Origin: Closterium sp. NIES-65
Lineage: Eukaryota > Streptophyta > Zygnematophyceae > Desmidiales > Closteriaceae
Reading direction: 5' to 3'
Length of the DNA stretch: 64,000 nt
Assembly: GCA_948144175.1 (NCBI GenBank)
Contig: CANXME010001443.1
Coordinates: 824,394-888,393, forward strand
Part shown: positions 1 through 10,200 of the stretch, piece by piece
How positions within the stretch are numbered: the stretch's first letter is position 1
Layout: each line of letters starts with the position of its first letter
The notes under the pieces: model-generated
The model's database searches: none
Seen by the model: only the letters and a program-made list of their open reading frames with translations
What the model was told of the DNA's origin: nothing
Made by a program: the position numbers and the translations under genes

Positions 1-3000
1 CCCTCAATGACCGTCTGATTCGTCTCCTCGTCGCGAGAGAAGTGGAACGACGGGTCCTCTTGCGCAAGCTTGATCAGACCGTTCGCCATCTTGTCCACAT
101 CCGCCTTGGTCTTGGGCTCGATCGCGACCTTAATGACTGGGTCGGGGAAGTCCATGCGCTCCAGGACAACCGGCGCGTCAGGGTCGCACAACGTTTCGCC
201 CGTGATCGTATCCTTGAGCCCTGCGAGCGCGATAATGTCGCCCGTGCGCGCGATCTTAACATCCTCGCGCGAGTTCGCGTGCATCTCTAGCAGCCTCCCA
301 ATCCGCTCCTTGCGGTTCTTATTCGCGTTCATCACGTACGTCCCGGCCGTCAGCACGCCCGAGTAAACCCGCACGAACGTCAGCGAGCCCACAAACGTGT
401 CCGTCATGATCTTAAACGCGAGCCCGGAGAAGGGAGCGGAGTCGCTAGGGGGGCGGTCGAGGGCCTTCTCGGGGTCCTCCGGGTCGGACCCCTTCATGGG
501 CGGTAGGTCGAGCGGGGAGGGGAGGTAGTCGATGACTGCGTCCAGCAGCGGCTGCACGCCCTTGTTCTTGAACGCCGTACCGCACAGCACCGGGACGAAC
601 GCCGACGCGATCGTGCCCTTGCGGATGAGGCGCTTGAGAGTGGCTTCGTCCGGCTCCTCGCCCTCCAGATACGCCTCCATCGCGTCGTCGTCCTGTGGTC
701 GGGGAACGAGGGGGAACGACGAGGGTGAAGGAGGGTGAAAGGGGAAGGGGGTATTTAAGGCGCTTCAGAGAGGCTTCGTTCGACTCCTCGCCCTCCAGAA
801 ATGCCTCATCGCATCGTCGTCTTCCAGAGGGGAGAGCGAGAGGAGTGTGTGTGGGCGGGTGGAGCACGAAGGGCGGTTGCAAAGGCGGATCCGGAAGGCA
901 AACGAGGTGGTGAGTAATAGGGCAGCCGGGGGACGGGTTAGAGGGGCAGACCACGACGATTGATTAGAGTAGTTGATTAAAAAATCTTTCGCTCCCTGAA
1001 TTCTCGACCTCCCCTCACCACCCTTCACCCACCACCTTACGCGCACAACCCTCTGCCCACCACCTCCACCAAATAATCCCTCCCCTTCACTCACCAGCTC
1101 AACGACCGACTCGACGAGCTGCGCGCGGTACTCGGCGGCCTTGTCCTGCAGGTCCTCGGGAATGTCGCGGTACTCGAACGCGGCGCCGAGCTCCTCGCCG
1201 GTCCACACGATGGCCTTCATGCGCACGAGGTCCACGACGCCCTGGAACGCGTCCTCCGCGCCGATGGGCAGCTGCAGCACGAGCGGGTTGGCGCCCAGGT
1301 TGCTCACGATCATGTCGCGCGTGCGGTAGAAGTTGGCGCCCAGCCGGTCCATCTTGTTCACGAAGCAGATCCGCGGCACTCCGTACTTGTCCGCTTGCCG
1401 CCACACCGTCTGGGGGGAGGAAGAGGCGGGGGGAATTGGGGGGGAGGAAGAGGCGGGGGGAATTGGAGGGGGGAGGAAGAGGCGGGGGGAATTGGGGGGG
1501 GAGGAAGAGGCGGGGGGAATTGGGGGGGGAGGAAGAGGCGGGGGGAATTGAGGGGAGAGGAAGAGGCGGGGGGAATAGGGGGGGGAGGAAGAGGCGGGGG
1601 GAATTGGGGGGGGAGGAAGAGGCGGGGGGGGGGAGAGAGGCGGGAGGAGAAGAGGCGGGGGGGAGAAGGGGCGGGTGGGGCACGGGGGGGAGAGAGGGAA
1701 TGTGAACAGAGAGGTTGAACGTGCGAACGGACAGTGCACCCGAGGCAGGGCGAACCTGACGTACCTTGGGCAAAGAGCGTATCGGGCAGGGCAGATTCGG
1801 GATGTGCACACATGAGCCCCCCGGGCGGGTCATATCTGGGGCAGGTCGTATCTGGAGCAGGTCGTACCTCGGATTGGGGCTCGACGCCGGCGACGGAGTC
1901 GAAGAGGCAGATGGCGCCGTCGAGCACGCGCAGAGCGCGCTCCACCTCGAGCGTGAAGTCGACGTGGCCGGGCGTGTCGATGATGTTGATGCGGTGGTTG
2001 TTCCACATGCACGTCGTCGCCGCCGATGTGATCGTGATGCCGCGCTCTTGCTCCTGCGAGCGGGGCGGGGCGGGGCGAGGCAGGAAGGGAGGGGGGAGGG
2101 GAGGGGGGGGGGGGGGGTGGGGAGGGGAGGGGGGAGGATCGGGAGAAAGAGGGGGGGAGTGGGAAGGAGTGAGGCGCGGAGTGCACGGTCAGGCGGAGCC
2201 ATGGGCATGAGAGGTGTGACGCAGTCTCTTTATGTCTTGAAAACCCACGAGAAGACATTTCGAGTCGAGAAAAGAATCGGAGCCATGAATATTCGGGTGT
2301 GACAGAGTCCAGTCATGTGTTGGAACACCACGAGTCGATTCGAGAAAGAGTGGGTCCAGAGGCGGTGGTCGCACGTGGTTCGGGAAACTAATCAAGGTGT
2401 TGTTTCGTATTCCACAGCCGTAGTCGCAGCCGAATCCAGTGCAGAAGCTCACCTGCTCCATCCAGTCCACGGTGGCGGTGCCCATAACCCCGTCCTTCCG
2501 TAACAAACGCGTGAAGAGACCCTGTTTAGGCGTCGAGTCTCACCTGCTCCATCCAGTCCATGGTGGCGGTGCCCTCGTGCACCTCGCCGATCTTGTAGTT
2601 CTTGCCTGTGTAGAACAGCACGCGCTCCGTCGTCGTCGTCTTGCCCGCATCGATGTGCGCCATGATGCCGATGTTGCGGTAGTCCTCCAGCGGCACCTGT
2701 CGGCCTGCGCGAGGCACATATATGACATTGTACATGGTACGACTTTGCGGATAATGAGGCACATTATAACGCGTCGACATGCACCATGATGCCGATGTTG
2801 CGTTAGTCCTCCAGCGGCACCTCCCCACCTGCAGGACGCACACGCAACAGTGTACAAGAAGCGAATCGTTCAGAGTAATGAGGCTGCTTATGACGCGTCG
2901 AAGTGCGCCATGATGTCAGGTTGCGGTAGTCCTCCTGCAGTACCTGCGGGCCTGCACCAGTCCTCATATGGCGTTGCGCGTTCGCACATTGCATCTGACG

Positions 3001-3498
3001 TAGGTCCACGACTGTTAACGCCTAGAAATCGTGCGCCTCAATTTTATGGTCTGCAAAGCATTGATCCAGCATGTGACATGGTCGTCGCCTACGACCTTAC
3101 GCGATTCACGGGGTTGCCGAAGCCCCCGGGACGAGCCACGTGGCGGACTAGTATGACTCGAATGGTATCCTATTCGCAAAGTTCGAGCACGGGACGCACA
3201 TCCTTTCAGCCAATCAGAGTCTCAAGCCGAGCCCGCACGCACCTCCCTCGGCCATGCAGATCACGGGGGAGCGTCCAGCGGCGACTGATCGCGACACGGT
3301 CCGCATCTTGCGGTCAGCAGACTTCTTCGCCTGAGAGGCCTTGGCAGCGCCGGGAAGGTCCTTGCCCGCCTTGAGGCCCACGAACGGCATCGCAACAGCC
3401 GCATTGCTCGATGCGACCGTGGCGGACCTGTCGCCTGCGACGGGTGCTGCGACGCTGCTGGCGACCTTTAGAGGACAGCTGGCGAGTGACGACGCCAT
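1..3498 (-). CDS. SCO1: Chloroplast elongation factor G, 5' part (five exons, cut by window edge)
   Basis: This is the translational GTPase that moves tRNA and mRNA through the plastid ribosome. Exons on the minus strand are 3498-3243, 2704-2544, 2053-1868, 1409-1095 and 692-1; all junctions are GT-AG and the phases agree. About 536 residues are visible of roughly 780 in plant homologues. Residues 1-85 are rich in Ser, Ala and Lys with few acids, as in a plastid transit peptide, and the mature part starts near [11 protein letters not shown]. GTPase motifs are all present: AHIDAGKTT (about 101-109), RGITI (143-147), DTPGH (165-169), NKMD (219-222) and CGTA (343-346). The start ATG at 3498 is followed by the transit-like region. 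Introns hold copies of exon edges and a pyrimidine-rich array next to an acceptor. The C-terminal domains lie outside the window. The plastid rather than mitochondrial assignment rests on close similarity to remembered plant cpEF-G. Confidence 0.95.
756..830 (-). repeat. Copy of the 5' edge of EF-G exon 5
   Basis: This intronic stretch repeats the sequence at about 630-700, which is the start of exon 5 (reading [13 protein letters not shown] in the real exon). The copy has drifted and is not needed for the reading frame. It lies just upstream of the real acceptor, as expected for a tandem duplication. Confidence 0.8.
1411..1690 (-). repeat. Pyrimidine minisatellite next to the EF-G exon 4 acceptor
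   Basis: Nine or so units of 26-28 bp fill the intron beside the exon 4 acceptor (AG at 1410-1411). On the gene strand each unit reads roughly AATTCCCCCCGCCTCTTCCT followed by a C run. The array is therefore an amplified polypyrimidine tract. Confidence 0.85.
2446..2492 (-). repeat. Copy of the 3' edge and donor of EF-G exon 2
   Basis: The stretch repeats the end of exon 2 (source about 2538-2580; ATMDWMEQ followed by the GT donor) about 90 bp downstream in the intron. The donor GTGAG is kept in the copy. Confidence 0.8.
2770..2957 (-). repeat. Two copies of the 5' edge of EF-G exon 2
   Basis: The source, about 2650-2709, holds the acceptor and the start of exon 2. Two diverged copies follow in the upstream intron, near 2770-2834 and 2893-2957. 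Each still reads as an intron acceptor followed by a region like VPLEDYRN in at least one frame, but both carry changes that break the reading. Confidence 0.8.
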
Positions 3499-4207
3499 GT
3501 TTCGCTGTTGGCGACGAAATAAGCTTCGCTTAGGGAGCGCTGTGATAAGGGCTTCTAGGAACGCGGCCCTGACTGAAATCGCTGGGAGAGCGATTACACC
3601 AGCGGAAAGTAACGAGCAACAATGGAGGGTTTGGGAGACAAGGGAATCTCGAGTGGTTGCAGCAACGCTGGTGTTGTGGTGAGCATGTCAGGGGGAGGAA
3701 TGTTGGAGCGATGCGCGATTGCAATGTGGCGGGCTGCAATCCCAAAGGTCAGTGGATAGAATTCGCGTGGCCAAGCGAGGTGTCAACGCTGGCACAGTAT
3801 CGCCACGCTGTCTGTTACAGCGTTACAAGATGAGGAGCTTAGACGTGGGCTATTGCCCACCTCGGCATGGAAATTTGTGTTTGAAGCATTCTGGGTACAC
3901 CGTGGCGCTCAGAGTATCCTCCACGTCGGCAAAATGGCCAGAGCGTTGCGGCGCGAAGTCAAGGTGCGTGGAATAATGATGCCACGTCTCACCATACGTA
4001 GGAACAGAAAGAGGTGGGGCACAACGATACGCGATATACGAACTGCTACGATTAGAATTTCGTAAATGTGGAAACCAGATGCAAACATCAATTAGGTAAC
4101 AGCAGAATGTGATTTATGACTTGCAAACAAGCGTAGAAATAATGACCACATCCACCTTGTTATTGACAGTACGATACTTTGTTAGATCTGTACTTCCTTC
4201 CACATCA
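3499..4207. other. Intergenic region: EF-G upstream side, SPT6 downstream side
   Basis: Both flanking genes are on the minus strand, so this stretch holds the EF-G promoter and the SPT6 3' end. I see no convincing open frame, RNA gene or clear core promoter element. Confidence 0.6.
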
Positions 4208-7200
4208 TCAGCCTCTGAGTGGAGTTCTTGCGCCACCCCCCCTTTCAGCCCCTCCAGCTCCCCACCCTCCTCCCGACCCACCACCACCACTCCCAGCTCC
4301 CCATCCCCCTCCTCCCCCTCCCTCGCCACCCCAACCACCTGCATTCTGCCACCCACTCCCACCACCATCCCCAGATTGCCACACTTGCCCCCCTCCCTGC
4401 TCCCCCCCACCTCCCGCACTCCACGCCCCTCCTCCCCATCCAAGCTTCTCCCCACCTCCTCCCCCCACAGCCCCCCAACCACCCGACCCAGCCTGGTCCC
4501 ACCGACCACCCCTCCCCCCTGCCGGTATCGGGGGTGGCGGGGGCAATGCCAAACCACCACCACCACCACCACCAGAAGCTCCTCGGCGCGGCGTCTCTCT
4601 TTTCCCACCACCCCCGCCCGCACCCCCATCGCCACCCTCCACCGGATCATTAAAATGCGCCTGGAAATACTTCACCAGTCGGTCCGGCGTTGGGAACGTG
4701 TGCTTCCGGAACCGAAACCCTTCAGGGGAAACCGTGATATACTCGTGCACGGGGCGGCCGGAGACAGAAGCAGAGCGGATATAAGTGAGCATGAAGGCGC
4801 CAGGGTGGTCATGCGAGAGGGAGAGGTAGTAGGGGATGCGGGCAGGCTCGCGCTCCTTGTCGGTGCGCACTAGAGCGTCCATGTCGCCTTTGGATCCGAG
4901 GCGGAACTTGCGGTATGCCGCCATGTCCCGCATGCGCGCTGCCAAGGGCTCAATGTACCGTGCCATCACCTGGTGGAGAGGGGTGGGGAGCGGTGGAGTG
5001 GGGTGAAAAGGGGTGGTGAGGAGCGTCCATGTCGCCTTTGGAGCCGAGGCGGAACTTGCCGCCATGTCCCGCACCAAGCTGCTAGCGGCTCGATGTACCG
5101 CGCCATCACCTGGTGCGGAGGGGTGGAGCGAGGGGTTGAGAAGAGTGAGAAGGGGTGAAGAGAGAGGGGACGTATGAGAGGGAGAGGTGGTCAGGCAGGG
5201 AGGAGTAAGTGATGAGAAATAGAAACGATGCAAAGATGAGAGAGGGTGCAGCTGAGGAGAGGCAGGGGCATGAACGTCTCTTTACCCATCCAGCCTCCAC
5301 CCTTCACCGCGGCTCACCTCATCCAAGTCTTCGTAGCTCTCGTCCCCAATGGTGAGAGTGCGGCCGAGGCGCAGGAAGCTGGTGGCGCTGGTGCGGTCCT
5401 TGCCGCCCTCGTGCACATCCACGTGTGTGAAGGCCCCGCCCGGTAGCTTCATGGTGATGCTGAGATGCGTGGGGCCGCGGCTGCTGGGACGAATCACCAC
5501 ACTGCCCACGTCCTTGTCTGCCAGGACCTGTGGTGGTGGTGTGTGTTGGCATGTGTGAGATTGATACACAAGGGGAGGACCGAGCGCATGAACACCCAAT
5601 TCAGCAGCTTCATGGTGATGCTCAGATGCGTGGGGCCGCAACTGCCGGGCCGAATCACCACACTGCCCAGCAGCACACTGTCCGCCAGGACCTGAAGTGT
5701 TGACATGAGGAAAATGCACGGGGGAAAAGGCATACAGTGGGGGAAGAACGTGTGCGTGAGGGCAGTGTCCGTCTGGCAGCTTCATGGTGCCTGGCAGGGC
5801 TGAGGGTCGGCATTCTGACGAGGCTGGACCGAACCTGGCCGCTCCCCGGTTGGCTTGCCAACGAAGGCTGGTTCGGGCTGGGCTGGGATGGAGGGGGTGG
5901 GCCCTGGCCCAGGCTGTGCTCTTGAGTCGACTCAAAAGCATGATTAAAACCATGGCGCACCTTCTTAGCGCCTTCCAGCGACACATTGTGGAAGAGCGGG
6001 TAGGTGATCATGCGGGGGCGGAAGGCTGTTTTGCGCTTCTCCTCCTCCTTGCGCTTCCTCTCCTCCGTTGCCGCCTGCTCCTCCTGCTCCACGGCAGCGC
6101 GCTGGTAGTACGGGTCCCACTGCCGCATCTCCCTCCACTCGCTGCTCCTCAGATCGCTGCCCTTGCATGTTAGGATCACCTGCGCTTGTGGTAGGGGGCG
6201 GGTGGGAGGTGGAAGATGATGGGAGGTGGTAGTAATGGGAGGTGGGAGATGGGAGACGGGAGGAGTGGAATGGGGAGAGGGACAAATGCAACGCGAGGCT
6301 GGGGGGAAGCAGTTGATAAAGAGGCAAGTGGAAGAGAAAACCAAGCAGGGACGCGGCAGTCATGAGAAACCCCCAAGCCCACACACACATTGAACCCTTC
6401 CAACTCTCACACACATCCCCCCTCTTTCCTCACCCTTTTTCTTCCCCTCACACACACCTTAGCCTCCTCCGTTTTGACTTCCTTGATGCGGCAGGTCAGC
6501 GGCTGCCCCTCGCTCACCACATCCCTCAACTCCACATTCGAATTGTCACTGAAGTCCGGTTGGTCTTTGAGACACAAGAAACAATTGTGCGGCGCCCAGT
6601 AAATCCTCCCATCTCACCTTAGCTTCCTCTGTCTTCACTTCCTTGATGCGGCATGTGAGCGGCTGCCCCTCGCTCACCACATCCCTCAGCTCCACATTCG
6701 GGTCGTCACTGAAATCCCTCCGGTCCACCTCGCCCAGCACACCGCTCTCCAACGCACACAACACCTTGAACTTCAGCACGCGCTTCACCGTCGCAGTCAC
6801 CACCTTCCCCACCGCAAGACTCTCCTCCGTCTCCCCACTCAGCAGCCAGAACTGCTCGTCCGCATTCAGCGACTCAAACTGAACCCGGCACTCAGCAAAT
6901 CCGTGCATGAGCTCGCGGCGAATCAGCAGCAGCTTCTCCTTCAGCCCGCCCTGCCCCTTCCGAGCCAGCATCACCGCGTAGTCCTCGAAATCGAGCCTGC
7001 GGATCAGGTCCGGGTTGTCCCGAGCCTCGAGGACCACATCTATGCCGCGCTCCTCCACGCTGTGCGGCGTCATGCCGCGGTGGGCCTCGCAGTAGCCGTC
7101 TGTTGCCACTTTGAGCGCCAGACGGTAGTCTGCCGGGTGAATTCGTGAATCATCCAGCATGTCATCTTGCCCTCTCACCCGGATGAATGCTGCTGCGTTG

Positions 7201-10200
7201 ATGAACACGACCTGAGGAAGAGAGGGAAGCAACAGGAATCCAAGGGTGAACCAGTCATGCTGCGGTGTGCCTCGCAGTACCCATCAGTGGCCACCTTGAG
7301 CGCCGGGTGGATCCGGGAGTCATCCAACATGTCATCTTGCCCTCTCACTCTAATTAATGCTGCTGCATTGATGAACACAACCTGCGGGGAGGTTTGGGGG
7401 GGAGAAACCGGGGCAGAGAGGAGGGTGGGAGGAAGAAAAAATAGAAATGATCTCTGCCTTACTCTCGCACGTCGTCCTGCCCTCTCACTCAAATGAACGC
7501 CGCTGCGCTTAAAAACACAACCTGCAGACGAGAGGGGGGCAACAGGGTTCCAAGGCTGAATCAAGTCATGCCTCGGTGTGCCTCGCCGTAGCCATCAGTG
7601 GCCACCAGTGGCGCCGAGCGCCAGGCGGTAGTCTGCTGGGTGGATTCGTTTCGTGAATCATCTAGCATGCTGTCCTGGCCTCTCACTCGACTGAGACAAC
7701 CTGGAACGGAGGGAGAGAACAGGTGTCTAAGGAATGATTAGGGAAATCAGGGCGCACATCGTCTTGCTTTCTGACGCGGATGAATGCAGCAGACCACCTG
7801 CGGGAGGGACAGTTGGGGATACGTGACGAGTGAAAAGAGGGGGACAAGCGTGAGAAGGGGACAGCATGCACAGGAAAGGGGTGGGGGACGAGAACAGAGG
7901 GAAGGGGCAGTTGGGGGGCGGCGCACCAAGGCATGGGCAGGAGCACTTACAAGAATATCACAGGGCAAGGGCAGGGCGGGTGACGAACCTGGTCGAGCAG
8001 GAAGGGCGGGTCGATGAGGTCCTTGCGGCGCCGCACCACGCCCTCCCCCAGTATGCGCACCTGATGGGGGAGGTAATAAGGGCAAGGGGTGAGGTGAGGA
8101 AGAAAGTGCAGGATTTTGGAACCAGATTTCATGGAAGGGCGGACGGCGAAGGGAGGCGCTGTAGCATGCCCCTTCAAAGAGCACCCTTATCGGGTGGTGA
8201 GGAAAGTGTGGGGGAGAGTGGTGAAGGGGAGAGAGGCGAGGGGGGGATCAATAAGGAGAAGTACATCGAATCGAGCATGCGAGACAATGGGAGCAAGAGA
8301 GGAGTGGAGGAGAGACAAGGGGGAAAGGCCGGCAGGTGCGGTGAGGGAGAGCGAACGGGGCACAAGGCGCATCGGACACGGACGAGGGTGGGAGGCGAAG
8401 AGACTCATGACTCACTTTAAGCGTGGAGGCCTTTCTGGGTCCGAGGCCGCACACGAACTGCAGCGGTGCAAAGAGCCAATCCTGCGCCTCCTGTGCCGCA
8501 TAGTTCACATCCACTCCCACCTGGCAGCACAGTGAGAGGAAGGAACAGGTGAGGGTGCATGGGGGTGATTTATGCATGACTGTTCAGCAGACTCAACAGT
8601 TGCTTGCTTTTTGAGGCGCCTCAAAACTCAACAGTTGCTTGCGCCTGTGCATGTGCGTGTGCACACCCACCTGGCAGCACGTGACTGCGGCGGTCAAAGG
8701 GTGAACCTTAGCTGGTAACCTTACTAGCTGGTAACTGCACAGTTCCCACCTGGTTGGTGACGGTAACCATGACGCGTTCAAGCGCGTCGTACACGTCATC
8801 AGGCGGCAGCAGGTCCTGAGAGCGGTGGAACTTGGCAGATAGCACCTCCCTCGCCGGCCCAAACAGACACGCCGCCAGCGCCAGCCGGTTCTGCATATAG
8901 CGCCCGAGCCCTACCGTGCGCCGCACTATGCCTGAAAAAGGGTGGGGCGTGGGATGGAAAAGGGTGCATGCATGTACTGTCCTCCCGCCAGCGCCAGGCG
9001 GCTCTGCATGTAGCGCCCGAGTCCCACCGTGCGCCGCACTATGCCTGCTGGGGGGCCAAGGGGAAAGAGTGGGTGGAAGAGCGGTGTAACTTGGCAGATA
9101 GTTATGTTGACATCACTTTTGAGAATTCTCGAAATCACTTTTGAGAATTCTCGAAATCACTTTTGAGAATTCTCGAAATCACTTTTGAGAATTCTCGAAA
9201 TCACTTTTGAGAATTCTGAAAAATGAGTGGTGGAACTTGGCAGAGACCACCTTGGTGGCCCAAACAGGCAGGCTGCAAGAGCCAACCCATTCTGCATGTA
9301 AAGCTCGAGCCCTACTGTGCGCCGCACTATGCCTGGTGGGAGGGGGTGGGTGTTGGGGAGAGCGGGGACATGGTTGGGAAAAGGGTGTATGTATGTATGT
9401 ACCACCGTGTGTCGCACTATGCCTGGTGGGAATGGGAGGGGTGGGCTGGAGGGGGCTTGCTTGCCTCCCCACTCTTTCTCACACCACTCCATCTAACTCC
9501 TTCATCCTCGCCTCATCCCCTTCCTTCCAGGGCTCTCTCGTCTAAAAAGCTTTCCACATTGAGGGAATGCTCACAAGTGTTACGGCGTGACATATGCCTG
9601 CCTGAGCTGCACAGGGTGCGAGTGCTTGCCTGGCTGCGAGGGCAGGTGCTCCTGCGAGATGGCGGAATTCTCGTACAGCAGCGCGAGTGTCTCGTCTTGA
9701 AACACCACCTGGTGCATGAGGAAGAGAGGGTGCAGGAGGCCAGAGAGGGAGCGAGGAGGCTGTGAGCTTACATGCACAGATGCAAGGCAGCCGTGAGCTG
9801 ACAGTTTCCAGCACAGATGCAAGGCAGCCGGTCAATGAGTGCAGTGAGGGTGTGGTCGGCCAGCCAGGTGACTTTTGAGTCGACTCAAAAGTCACCTCGG
9901 GAGGCCAGAGAGGGAGCGAGGAGGCTGTAAGCTTGCATGCACAGATGCAGGGCAGCCGGTGAATGAGTGTAGTGAGGGTGTGGCCGGCCGGCCAGTGAGG
10001 GGTCGTCGGAGAGCGAGAACAAAATGAAGGCGAGGTGGGGGGTGGAGGCAGGCAGTGGGCAGTGGGCAGTGGGCAGTGGGCAGTGGGCAGTGGGCACGAC
10101 TTGGGCCACAGGAGGCAGAGGAGAGAGAAGGAGGATGCAGGTGCTGCCATGAGCTGACAGTTTTCAGAAGTTGTACAGTTAATCAACCACTTCAACAGGC

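Noticed and set aside
6546-6617. Continuation of SPT6 exon 18 past 6618 reading AQLFLVSQRP
   Set aside because: It resembles the expected VFLVCK segment by chance, but exon 19 codes for the better match VILTCKGSDLR, and a GT donor ends exon 18 at 6618.
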